Shown here: positions 1 through 7,797 of the stretch, piece after piece
How the letters are laid out: every line of letters begins with the position of its first letter
Numbering within the stretch: the stretch's first letter is position 1
Source: Clostridia bacterium
GTDB lineage: Bacteria > Bacillota > Clostridia > Oscillospirales > Acutalibacteraceae
DNA: 35,324 bases
Direction of reading: 5' to 3'
Assembly: GCA_017396895.1 (NCBI GenBank)
Contig: JAFQKN010000080.1
Location: 1 to 35,324 of the forward strand
Made by a program: the position numbers and the translations under genes
Notes under the pieces: generated by a model
Told to the model about the DNA's origin: nothing
The model's database searches: none
The model's input: only the letters and a program-made list of their open reading frames with translations

Positions 1-1442
1 AGGGTGGTATTGTTGCAAAAGCGCAACATGAGTATCCGCAGATCTATCCCAAGGCCGGTTGGGTTGAACATAACCCTGATGATATTCTGAAAAGTCAGCT
101 TCGTGCTCTTGCCGATGCACTTATTAACGGTCAAATAGAAGCAAAAGATATAGCCGCAATCGGTATCACAAACCAAAGAGAAACCACGATTCTTTGGGAT
201 AAAACCACCGGTAAACCGGTTTATAATGCTATTGTTTGGCAATGCCGCAGAACTGCTGAAATGTGTGAATCATTAAAAGCAGAAGGCTTGGGGGAATACA
301 TCCAACAACACACAGGACTCATCATTGATGCTTATTTTTCGGGAACAAAGATTAAATGGATCCTTGAAAACGTTCCTGAAGCAAGAAAACTGGCCGATGA
401 AGGAAAATTGTTATTCGGCACGGTTGACACTTGGTTGATTTGGAATTTGACCGGCGGCAGAGTTCACGTAACTGATTATTCCAATGCAGCTAGAAGCATG
501 CTGTTTGATGTGGATACCTTAAAATGGGATAAATTCCTCTGTGACAAACTCGGTATACCGATGAATATTCTCCCCCGAGTTGCGCAGTCCAGTGAGGTTT
601 ACGGTGCTGTTGCACCCGGCATTCCCGGTATAGAAGCTTTGGCCGGTGTTCCGATCTGCTCGGCAATCGGTGACCAGCAGGCTGCCTTGTTCGGTCAAGC
701 TTGTTTTAATCCGGGCCAAGCAAAAAATACTTATGGAACAGGTTGTTTCCTGCTTATGAACACGGGCGATAAGCGTGTGCATTCCCGCAACAATCTGATC
801 ACCGGCATTGCTTGGGGACTTGACGGTAAAGTTGAGTATTGTATAGAGGGCAGTGCGTTTAATGCAGGCAGTGTGATTCAGTGGTTGCGTGATGAACTCA
901 AACTCATAAAATCTGCCCCCGAATGTGATAGACTTGCAGAGAGTGTTCCGAATGCCAACGGCATTTACCTTGTGCCTGCATTTACGGGCATGGGGGCGCC
1001 TTATTGGGATATGTATGCAAGAGGAGCCATTGTCGGCATGACGAGAGGTACCAACCGCGCTCACATCGCAAGAGCTGTTCTTGAATCCATTGCTTATCAG
1101 ATGACAGATCTCCTTGAAGCCATGATTGCAGATTCGGGCATCACTCTCGCAGAATTGAGAGTTGACGGCGGTGCTTCTGTAAGTGATATTATGATGCAGA
1201 TCCAGGCAAACATGATCCGAACTACGGTCAATCGCCCCAAGACAGTCGAAACCACTGCTCTCGGTGCCGCATATCTTGCAGGTCTGGCAGTTAATTTTTG
1301 GGATAATAAAGACGAGATCGAACAAATCCGTGAAGTTGACCGTGAATTTACACCTGAACTCGATCAGGAAGAGCGCGATAAGGTCTATGCCGGCTGGAAA
1401 AAAGCAGTTACACGTGCTTGTGATTGGGAAGAACATTTATAA
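1..1442 (+). CDS. glpK: Glycerol kinase (5' end outside window)
   Basis: ATP-dependent glycerol kinase, which makes sn-glycerol 3-phosphate in the cytoplasm (FGGY sugar kinase family). The frame is already open at base 3 and runs without a stop to TAA at 1440-1442, giving about 479 residues. The family is about 500 residues, so only some 20 N-terminal residues (the phosphate-1 loop) are missing. Family landmarks are visible: ITNQRETT and AIVWQ..RRT near base 165-250, a [10 protein letters not shown] segment near 670-700, the TYGTGCF segment near 730, and the [10 protein letters not shown] segment near 980-1010. The ATG at 261 is internal and is not the start. serC follows after 29 nt with no terminator between, so co-transcription is likely. 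The assignment rests on motifs and is firm. Confidence 0.95.
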   Translation, partial: GGIVAKAQHEYPQIYPKAGWVEHNPDDILKSQLRALADALINGQIEAKDIAAIGITNQRETTILWDKTTGKPVYNAIVWQCRRTAEMCESLKAEGLGEYIQQHTGLIIDAYFSGTKIKWILENVPEARKLADEGKLLFGTVDTWLIWNLTGGRVHVTDYSNAARSMLFDVDTLKWDKFLCDKLGIPMNILPRVAQSSEVYGAVAPGIPGIEALAGVPICSAIGDQQAALFGQACFNPGQAKNTYGTGCFLLMNTGDKRVHSRNNLITGIAWGLDGKVEYCIEGSAFNAGSVIQWLRDELKLIKSAPECDRLAESVPNANGIYLVPAFTGMGAPYWDMYARGAIVGMTRGTNRAHIARAVLESIAYQMTDLLEAMIADSGITLAELRVDGGASVSDIMMQIQANMIRTTVNRPKTVETTALGAAYLAGLAVNFWDNKDEIEQIREVDREFTPELDQEERDKVYAGWKKAVTRACDWEEHL

Positions 1443-1471
1443 TTTATTTTTCCTTTTGGAGGTTTAGTATT

Positions 1472-2554
1472 ATGTCCAGAGTTTACAATTTTTCCGCAGG
1501 TCCTTCCATGTTACCGGAAGAAGTTCTCAAAAAGGCAGCAGCAGAAATGCTTGATTATGAGGGTTGCGGCCAATCTGTTATGGAAATGTCTCACCGTTCC
1601 AAAACATTTGACAAGATCATAAAAGATGCGGAATCACTTTTCCGTGAACTGATGAATATTCCCGATAACTATAAAGTTCTGTTCCTTCAGGGCGGTGCAT
1701 CCACCCAGTTTGCATCCATTCCCATGAACTTTATGAACAAGAATAATAAGGCCGATTTCATCATTACCGGTCAGTGGGCAAAGAAAGCCTATCAAGAAGC
1801 GGCCCGATACGGAGAAGCAAGAGTTGTTGCATCTTCTGCAGATAAGACATTTTCTTATATTCCGAAGACTACAGCCGATGATTTCGACAAAGATGCCGAC
1901 TATGTTTATATCTGCATGAACAATACGATTTACGGCACTAAATTTGCGTCGCTTCCCGAAGTCGGTGATATTCCGCTGATTGCTGATATTTCTTCCATGT
2001 TCCTCTCCGAACCCATTGATGTTTCAAAGTTTGCTGTTGTTTACGGTGGTGCACAAAAAAATATTGCACCTGCCGGTTTAACTGTCGTTATTATTCGCGA
2101 AGATATGCTCGGGAATGCCATGGATATCACTCCGACCATGCTCAACTATCAAGTCATGGCTGATAATGACTCTTTGTACAATACGCCTCCCTGCTATACC
2201 ATTTATATTTGCAAACTTGTGCTTGAATGGATCAAAGATCAAGGCGGCATTGAGGCTGTTTATGCAAACAACTGCAAGAAGGCAAAGATCCTTTATGATT
2301 TCCTTGATAATTCCAAAATGTTCAATTCTACCGTTGCAACGGAAGACCGTTCACTTATGAATGTTCCCTTTGTGACCGGCAACGAAGAACTGGATGCCAA
2401 GTTTGTAAAAGAAGCAACAGCCGCCGGCTTTGTGAATCTGAAAGGTCACCGATCTTTCGGTGGTATGCGTGCATCCATTTACAATGCAATGCAGATTTAC
2501 GGTGTTGAAAAACTGGTAGCGTTTATGGCAGAATTTGAAGCCGCCAACAGCTAA
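1472..2554 (+). CDS. serC: Phosphoserine aminotransferase
   Basis: PLP-dependent class V aminotransferase converting 3-phosphohydroxypyruvate and glutamate to O-phosphoserine, the second step of serine synthesis. It may also serve pyridoxal phosphate synthesis. The 360-residue length is normal for SerC. The N-terminus starts with the family pattern YNFSAGPSMLP. The segment ADISS near residue 172 supplies the PLP-pyridine aspartate, and the Schiff-base lysine is K196 in YGGAQKN. The ATG at 1472 is chosen because GGAGG lies at 1458-1462, 9 nt upstream. An upstream in-frame start would overlap glpK and lacks a ribosome site. serA follows after 16 nt. Confidence 0.95.
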   Translation: MSRVYNFSAGPSMLPEEVLKKAAAEMLDYEGCGQSVMEMSHRSKTFDKIIKDAESLFRELMNIPDNYKVLFLQGGASTQFASIPMNFMNKNNKADFIITGQWAKKAYQEAARYGEARVVASSADKTFSYIPKTTADDFDKDADYVYICMNNTIYGTKFASLPEVGDIPLIADISSMFLSEPIDVSKFAVVYGGAQKNIAPAGLTVVIIREDMLGNAMDITPTMLNYQVMADNDSLYNTPPCYTIYICKLVLEWIKDQGGIEAVYANNCKKAKILYDFLDNSKMFNSTVATEDRSLMNVPFVTGNEELDAKFVKEATAAGFVNLKGHRSFGGMRASIYNAMQIYGVEKLVAFMAEFEAANS

Positions 2555-2570
2555 GAAAGGGTTCTTGATT

Positions 2571-3722
2571 ATGTACACAATTCTCACACTCAACAAAATT
2601 TCCGAAAAAGGTCTTGCTTGCTTCGACAGTCAATATGTTTGCTCTGCCGACACACAGACGCCGGACGCCGTGATCGTTCGTTCTGCATCTATGCATGATA
2701 TGGAGTTGCCGTCTTCCCTGCTTGCTGTTGCAAGAGCCGGCGCGGGTTATAACAACATTCCTGTTTCAGCCTGTACCGATAAAGGTATTTGTGTATTCAA
2801 TACGCCCGGTGCAAACGCAAATGCTGTTAAAGAACTGGTTATTTGTGCACTGTTTCTCACGTCTCGCCGCATTGTTCCGTCTGTTGAATGGTGCCGCACG
2901 CTGAAAGGAAACGGTGCAGAAGTCGGTAAGTTGGTAGAAAAAGGAAAGAGCAATTTCGCAGGTCCGGAGATTCTCGGAAAAACTTTGGGTGTTTACGGTA
3001 TGGGTGCGATCGGTGTGCTTGTAGCCAATGCTGCAGTTGCACTCGGAATGAACGTCATCGGTTATGATCCTTACATTTCAGACAAAGCGGTAGCCGCACT
3101 CAATAAATCCGTCACATTGACGGCAAATGCTGACGATCTGTTTAAGACTGCTGACTATATTACGCTTCACGCACCTTTGAATGATGCAACCAGAGGAGTT
3201 GTCAATAAAAACTCGCTTGCCTTGGCAAAAGACGGAATCCGTGTTCTGAATTTTGCACGTGGTGAATTGGTCGATTCGGCTGATATCATTGAAGCCGTTG
3301 AAAGCGGAAAGTGTGCCGCATATGCTACTGACTTCCCCACCGACGCACAACTCGGCGTAGACGGTATCATTGCCATACCGCATCTGGGAGCATCCTCTCC
3401 CGAATCGGAAGAGAACTGTGCTGTTATGGCAGCAAAGCAGATCAGAGCATATCTTGAAAAGGGTAATGTTGTAAATTCCGTCAATCTTCCCTGCATCAGC
3501 AAAGAAAACGACGGTGCGAACAGAATGACAGTTATTGCTTCTGCCGATGTTCAAGAACAGATCATTGCGTTCTTGAATGCCAACAGTATTTCTGTCAATT
3601 CTTGTGAATGTGCACTTCGCGGTGATGTATTCTATGGCATATTCGATTCTGATCAAGATGTCACGACCGTTCTTGAGTCAGTAAGAGACATTGATAATGT
3701 AATTGCAGTTCGTGCACTTTAA
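2571..3722 (+). CDS. serA: D-3-phosphoglycerate dehydrogenase-type enzyme
   Basis: NAD-dependent D-2-hydroxyacid dehydrogenase, assigned as 3-phosphoglycerate dehydrogenase because it directly follows serC. It has 383 residues. The Rossmann motif GMGAIG lies at 143-148, the catalytic arginine is R230 in FARGELVD, and the catalytic histidine is H271 in IPHLGASS. The glutamate expected between them (FPTE in E. coli SerA) reads FPTD here (D258). About 75 C-terminal residues after the catalytic core look like a single ACT-type regulatory domain, as in short clostridial PGDHs. The ATG at 2571 is preferred, with AGAAAGG at 2554-2560 upstream. A terminator follows the TAA stop. Confidence 0.88.
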   Translation: MYTILTLNKISEKGLACFDSQYVCSADTQTPDAVIVRSASMHDMELPSSLLAVARAGAGYNNIPVSACTDKGICVFNTPGANANAVKELVICALFLTSRRIVPSVEWCRTLKGNGAEVGKLVEKGKSNFAGPEILGKTLGVYGMGAIGVLVANAAVALGMNVIGYDPYISDKAVAALNKSVTLTANADDLFKTADYITLHAPLNDATRGVVNKNSLALAKDGIRVLNFARGELVDSADIIEAVESGKCAAYATDFPTDAQLGVDGIIAIPHLGASSPESEENCAVMAAKQIRAYLEKGNVVNSVNLPCISKENDGANRMTVIASADVQEQIIAFLNANSISVNSCECALRGDVFYGIFDSDQDVTTVLESVRDIDNVIAVRAL

Positions 3723-3732
3723 TATTATGATG

Positions 3733-3769
3733 AAAGACTTGCATTGGTTTCTTTGCAAGTCTTTTTGTT
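3733..3769 (+). terminator. Rho-independent terminator of glpK-serC-serA
   Basis: A perfect 11-bp inverted repeat, AAAGACTTGCA at 3733-3743 and its complement at 3754-3764, with a 10-nt loop. It is followed by a T-rich run and begins 11 nt after the serA stop. Confidence 0.85.
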
Positions 3770-3782
3770 TGAGGATTACATT

Positions 3783-3936
3783 ATGAATTTTTATGAGCAT
3801 GTAATTATCGTTGGAGCAAATAAAACGTTTCAGTTTCTTCACATGACCGACACGCATCTTACGTATGCTGATTCCCGGTAACGATCAACGAAAAACAGAT
3901 CTTGCGCAACACAGGAAAAGATCTTTTCCGAGTTAA
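3783..3936 (+). pseudogene. Decayed metallophosphoesterase N-terminus (frameshifted)
   Basis: An ATG at 3783 opens 32 codons that read through FQFLHMTDTHLTYADSR and stop at 3879-3881. HMTDTHL resembles the first metal-binding motif (D-x-H) of calcineurin-like phosphoesterases. Moving by +1, the next frame from 3880 continues naturally as NDQRKTDLAQHRK before stopping at 3934-3936. This is what a one-base change inside a DSR(D/N)DQRK sequence would give. A third short open stretch (3938-3982, LIALNNSYYLIASL) may be another scrap. Intact family members have about 250-300 residues, so most of the gene is gone. The remnant sits between two terminators in a 337-base gap between serA and the convergent transporter gene. 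Nothing else was recognised there. Confidence 0.55.
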
Positions 3937-4008
3937 TCTGATAGCCCTTAATAATTCTTATTATCTGATTGCGAGTCTCTGAGACTGTTTACAATCAAAT
4001 AAAGAATC

Positions 4009-4038
4009 AGCGCACATTGCAACAAAACAATGTGCGCT
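4009..4038 (-). terminator. Hairpin terminator of the GPH transporter gene
   Basis: A perfect 11-bp stem: AGCGCACATTG at 4009-4019 and its complement at 4028-4038, with an 8-nt loop. It lies 21 nt past the minus-strand stop at 4060. On the minus strand it is followed by a T-rich stretch (3993-4008), though not a clean T-run. Confidence 0.7.
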
Positions 4039-4059
4039 GTACTCATATTTATATCAATG

Positions 4060-5517
4060 TCATTGTTCCGCAACGGCAGCCTTTTCTTCTTCTAACAGCC
4101 TGCGGCGTTCTTTCAATGCTTGTTCTATTTCGTCTCTGCGTTCTTTGTTATCCTTCACAAAGCAAATAATGATAAGGTATAATACAGCGCCGACAACAGG
4201 TCCTAAAACAAACATCGGCCACTGCCATTTAATGAAAGTCTCATTTTGCGCAAGACCTGCTTCTTTTGCATAACTGTCGTAGCCCAGACGCTTGAGCAAC
4301 TGTCCTTCTATAATAGAAGAAACACCGCTTGTCATTTTGGTCGTGAAGTTCTGCATGGAGAATGAAACACCCTCTGAACGGATTCCTGTCTTATATTCCA
4401 CTTCATCAATAGAGTCACTCGTCAGTGATCTGTGTGCAATGTCCATCATGCTGCCGGGAAGATTGATGAGTGAGGTAAGAACGGTCATTATAATAAACTT
4501 GGGAAGAGAATTATATCCGACAAAGTAAATCAAAACACGAAGTCCGATCGCAAATATTTGAGAAGAAAGCAGAATGCGCTTCATGCCTCCGATCTTATCT
4601 GCAATTTTATTTGCAAAGAACATAGCAAATGTACCGGGTATTCCTGCAAACAAACCGTACATAAATTCAGCAGTTTGTCCGTTTACTGTGCTATTGCCGA
4701 CTTTTAAGGTCACGCAATTCTCAAAGAAATACGCATTCTGTACTTTCGGGCTGAATCCTTGTGAAAAACGGGCAAGAGAAATAAGGAGCAATGTGGGATT
4801 GTGACGCAAAATGGTCAGTGATGTCAACAAATTCTCATCCTTTGGAACCTCGGTATGAATACGTTCTTTCATTCTGTAAGCATTCATAGAAAGCAATTCA
4901 CCACCGAGGCCGAACACAAATGCGCATATCAAAAAGATTTGCACATCGGTCATTCCAAAAGACGTCAGAATCGAACGCACCTGCTGGAATGTGCCGACAA
5001 GAGCGCCGCCTGCACCTGCACCGATGGAAACCCATTGTGCCACACGTGATCGTTCTTGCGAGTGCGGTGATGACAGGGCGATCATACCCCAAAGGCTGAC
5101 ATCCTGGAATGAATAGAACAGATCAAACAAGAAATACAAAACAAGTATGTATGCTATTTTTCCGTTTTCGCTGAAATTGACGTTTATAAACATCAATGAA
5201 ACAAGGATGCCGAGAAACGGAGGGGTATAAAGTAAGAATGGACGCAACTTCATGCCGGTTTTATAATTTCTTCTGTCCACAAATCCGCCGACAATCGGAT
5301 CATTGATTGCATCCCATACGTGGCTGAGCGAGAAAATACCGCCTACCTTTGCAGGATCCATGTGCAAAATATTCACACAGAAATACTTTAACCAACTCGA
5401 TGTATAACTGTATGTGAGATTTTGACCGGTCAGACCGGACGCAAGTGCAAAGATCTCATTGTTCGGAACGTATCCTTCACCTTTTGTTTCTTTAGAGAAC
5501 AAGAAAAACGATTTCAT
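4060..5517 (-). CDS. GPH-family (MelB-like) sugar:cation symporter
   Basis: Major-facilitator transporter of the glycoside-pentoside-hexuronide type (MFS_2), with 485 residues and about 12 hydrophobic segments, acting in the cytoplasmic membrane. The segment HVWDAINDPIVGGFVDRRNY near residues 66-85 is the family's cation-site loop (D-x-x-x-D-P with a following basic loop). The KLRPFLL segment follows. The C-terminus is charged (rich in E, R and K) and cytosolic. The ATG at 5517 is chosen because AGGAGG ends 5 nt before it. A GTG two codons upstream overlaps that site. The substrate cannot be read from sequence; a glycoside or hexuronide is typical. It is transcribed alone, divergent from the VanR-like gene, from a strong promoter with a palindrome over its -35 box. 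Confidence 0.85.
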   Translation of the reverse strand: MKSFFLFSKETKGEGYVPNNEIFALASGLTGQNLTYSYTSSWLKYFCVNILHMDPAKVGGIFSLSHVWDAINDPIVGGFVDRRNYKTGMKLRPFLLYTPPFLGILVSLMFINVNFSENGKIAYILVLYFLFDLFYSFQDVSLWGMIALSSPHSQERSRVAQWVSIGAGAGGALVGTFQQVRSILTSFGMTDVQIFLICAFVFGLGGELLSMNAYRMKERIHTEVPKDENLLTSLTILRHNPTLLLISLARFSQGFSPKVQNAYFFENCVTLKVGNSTVNGQTAEFMYGLFAGIPGTFAMFFANKIADKIGGMKRILLSSQIFAIGLRVLIYFVGYNSLPKFIIMTVLTSLINLPGSMMDIAHRSLTSDSIDEVEYKTGIRSEGVSFSMQNFTTKMTSGVSSIIEGQLLKRLGYDSYAKEAGLAQNETFIKWQWPMFVLGPVVGAVLYLIIICFVKDNKERRDEIEQALKERRRLLEEEKAAVAEQ

Positions 5518-5543
5518 AAGCACCTCCTGATTATAATAATACT

Positions 5544-5572
5544 ATTATAACATTTATAGTTGTGAATGTAAA
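5544..5572 (-). promoter_or_regulatory. Sigma-A promoter of the GPH transporter gene, with overlapping palindrome
   Basis: On the minus strand TTTACA (5567-5572) and TATAAT (5544-5549) are separated by exactly 17 nt. A 16-bp dyad with a 2-nt centre, TGAATGTAAACATTCA at 5563-5578, covers the -35 box. This looks like a repressor operator. Confidence 0.75.
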
Positions 5573-5617
5573 CATTCATTTTCAGATTTTCATTTAACTT
5601 ATTTACAAATCTGTTCA

Positions 5618-5646
5618 TTGCAATTTTGGAAAGATTATGATATGGT
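5618..5646 (+). promoter_or_regulatory. Probable promoter of the VanR-like/VanS-like genes
   Basis: TTGCAA (5618-5623), a 17-nt spacer, and TATGGT (5641-5646), about 48 nt before the regulator's start. A 7-bp inverted repeat (CAGATTT at 5583-5589, AAATCTG at 5607-5613) lies just upstream. It may bind a regulator. Confidence 0.45.
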
Positions 5647-5693
5647 AAATAGCAATACAGACTTGATACTTTACGGCAGGAGATGTTTTGCTA

Positions 5694-6398
5694 ATGAATG
5701 AACGTATACTGATCGTGGATGATGAGAAAGAGATTGCAGACTTAATTGAGATCTATCTTACAAATGACGGTTACACTGTACATAAATGCTATAACGGGAC
5801 AGATGCACTTGAATGGATTGACAGACAAGATTTTGATCTGGCAATATTAGACATTATGTTGCCCGACATTGACGGATTTCAAATTTGCAGAACGATCAGA
5901 GAAAAGCATTTTTATCCTGTGATTATGTTAACGGCAAAAGTCGAAGATGCAGATAAAATTCTCGGTCTTACCATCGGAGCCGATGACTATATAACAAAAC
6001 CGTTTAATCCGTTGGAACTCACTGCAAGAGTAAAATCACAATTGCGCAGATATGTTCGCTATAACAATGCCGTATTGAAAGAAAAACAAACAGCGGAAAT
6101 TACTGAATATGAAGTCAGGGGCCTCACTGTTAACAAGGACTCGCATAAATGTTTTCTGTACGGACGAGAAATACAATTGACGCCAATTGAGTTTTCCATC
6201 TTGCTGTATCTGTGTGAACACAAAGGAAAGGTCATATCTTCCGAGGAGTTATTTGAAAATGTGTGGGGAGAAAAATTCCTTGACAATAACAATACAGTGA
6301 TGACGCATATAGGAAGATTGAGAGAAAAATTAAATGAACCTCCAAGAAAGCCCAAGTTCATAAAAACCGTATGGGGAGTTGGATACACAGTTGAATAA
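5694..6398 (+). CDS. VanR-like OmpR-family response regulator
   Basis: Two-component response regulator with 234 residues. The receiver domain spans residues 1-120, with the acidic pocket DDE near 9-11, the phospho-acceptor D53 in LAILDIMLP and the conserved lysine K102 in YITKPF. A winged-helix DNA-binding domain occupies about 135-234 and ends with FIKTVWGVGYTVE. By eye it is closely similar to VanR of glycopeptide resistance operons along its whole length (for example GLTIGADDYITKPFNPLELTARVK). The ATG at 5694 is chosen, 10 nt after AGGAGA (5678-5683). A TTG at 5688 is too close to that site. The kinase gene overlaps its 3' end. No vanHAX genes are present, so a resistance role is not implied. 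Confidence 0.92.
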   Translation: MNERILIVDDEKEIADLIEIYLTNDGYTVHKCYNGTDALEWIDRQDFDLAILDIMLPDIDGFQICRTIREKHFYPVIMLTAKVEDADKILGLTIGADDYITKPFNPLELTARVKSQLRRYVRYNNAVLKEKQTAEITEYEVRGLTVNKDSHKCFLYGREIQLTPIEFSILLYLCEHKGKVISSEELFENVWGEKFLDNNNTVMTHIGRLREKLNEPPRKPKFIKTVWGVGYTVE

Positions 6399-7539
6399 AA
6401 TTAAAAATATGATGAAGTCCAAGGATGACTTCAAACAATTACAAACAAGCATCCTCTTAAAAACGGCGATCATGTTGATTATATCAGTTGTTATAATATA
6501 CACCGTCTATGAAGGTTTTCTGAACGGTCGTTTTGCAAATGTGATCGTTGATTTCTTTCATACTTTCTTTTTTGACGATTATGAGGTGGCTTTAGAGGTG
6601 TATCAACGCTTCATAAATAATTACATGGATCTTTATATCCTGATAGCAATCATTGCAGTCTTTCTTGTAATCTTACGTATCTATTTGAAAAGTTTTACGA
6701 AGTATTTCAAAGAGATCAATCGCGGGATCGACTCCTTGATAGAAGAAGATACGGATGAAATTGTTCTGACAAGCGGATTGTCGTCAACTGCAAGCAAACT
6801 CAATTCCATCAAGCATACTCTTGAACAACGAAGATTGACTGCAGAGATAGCAGAAAAAAGAAAAAACGATTTAATAGTATATCTTGCACATGATCTAAAA
6901 ACTCCCTTGACTTCAGTGATCGGATATTTGACATTGCTGCGCGATGAAGGTAAAATATCAGAAGAACTCAGAGAAAAATATCTTTCCATTTCCCTTGAAA
7001 AAGCAGAAAGGTTGGAAGATCTGATCAATGAATTCTTTGAGATCACTCGCTACAATATTGCTGAAATTATACCGAATTTCAGCATTGTAAATTTAACAAG
7101 GTTGCTGGAACAACTGACTTTTGAATTCAAGCCGATGCTGACAAGCAAAAATCTTCATTGTAATCTTGAAATTGAACAAAATGTAATGATTCGTTGTGAT
7201 GCAGATAAAATGCAAAGGGTGTTTGAGAATCTTTTGAGAAATGCTGTCAATTATTGCTTTGAGAACAGTATGATTCAGATCCTTGTCTCACAGGATGAAT
7301 CATTTACATCCATCAGATTTATAAACAGCGGCACTACAATTACGCAAGAAAAACTGGATCGCATTTTTGAGCAATTTTACAGATTGGACTCAGCAAGAAG
7401 TACCAATAATGCCGGTGCAGGCTTGGGCCTTGCAATTGCGAAAGAGATCGTGAAACTTCACAACGGTACAATAACTGCCAAAAGTGATAATGAAACGATC
7501 GAATTTGAAGTATGCTTACCTGCAGATTGTAATTGTTGA
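6391..7539 (+). CDS. VanS-like sensor histidine kinase
   Basis: Membrane sensor kinase partner of the preceding regulator, about 382 residues. There are two membrane spans, at about 20-40 and 80-98, with a short extracytoplasmic loop between them (about 40 residues). A linker follows, then the H-box with H167 in YLAHDLKTPLTSVIGYL, an N-box (ENLLRNAVNY) and a G-box (GAGLGLAIAKEI). The layout and the phrases EKRKND and INEFFEITRYN match VanS closely. The start is uncertain. A TTG at 6391 overlaps the regulator stop by 8 nt and has GGGGAG 12 nt upstream. A TTG at 6379 sits on that site, and an ATG at 6409 is possible. The short external loop fits a direct wall- or drug-sensing kinase. Confidence 0.9.
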   Translation: MNKIKNMMKSKDDFKQLQTSILLKTAIMLIISVVIIYTVYEGFLNGRFANVIVDFFHTFFFDDYEVALEVYQRFINNYMDLYILIAIIAVFLVILRIYLKSFTKYFKEINRGIDSLIEEDTDEIVLTSGLSSTASKLNSIKHTLEQRRLTAEIAEKRKNDLIVYLAHDLKTPLTSVIGYLTLLRDEGKISEELREKYLSISLEKAERLEDLINEFFEITRYNIAEIIPNFSIVNLTRLLEQLTFEFKPMLTSKNLHCNLEIEQNVMIRCDADKMQRVFENLLRNAVNYCFENSMIQILVSQDESFTSIRFINSGTTITQEKLDRIFEQFYRLDSARSTNNAGAGLGLAIAKEIVKLHNGTITAKSDNETIEFEVCLPADCNC

Positions 7540-7561
7540 ACAAAATTGCTCTGTTTGTTTT

Positions 7562-7584
7562 TCGTAAGAAATTGTTAAGAAAAA
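7562..7584 (+). promoter_or_regulatory. Candidate VanR box pair upstream of the carboxypeptidase gene
   Basis: TCGTAAGAAATT at 7562-7573 agrees at every defined position with the 12-bp VanR consensus as I recall it from Tn1546 promoters (TCGTANGAAANT). A weaker copy, TGTTAAGAAAAA at 7573-7584, matches 7 of 10 defined positions. It lies 11 bp further on, the spacing usual for tandem OmpR-family sites. Downstream is a good -10 box, TATAAT at 7634-7639, with no recognisable -35 box, as expected for an activator-dependent promoter. The site is about 214-236 bases before the carboxypeptidase start. The rest of the 258-base gap shows a small dyad, TTTCCGTTCGGAAA at 7741-7754, and nothing else clear. 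Confidence 0.6.
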
Positions 7585-7797
7585 TCACATACTGTCTTTT
7601 GATAAAACATGGGTATTGCATATCGGATGCTGTTATAATAGCAATGCAAAACGGTTGATATCGGAAATCAAGTAAGGAATGTGATTTATATGAACTAAAA
7701 TATGGAAACAGAAAATACTTTGTACTCGAAAAAAAATTGATTTCCGTTCGGAAAACTCACTTTGCGTTATTATACAGAAAATTACAGGTACTACAAT

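Noticed and set aside
519-1436. Minus-strand open frame of 305 codons inside glpK
   Set aside because: Antisense to an unmistakable glycerol kinase sequence, Cys/Phe-rich nonsense composition, no ribosome site.
7680-7700. ATG-AAC-TAA mini-ORF after AAGGA in the carboxypeptidase leader
   Set aside because: Two codons only; no supporting evidence that it is translated or regulatory.
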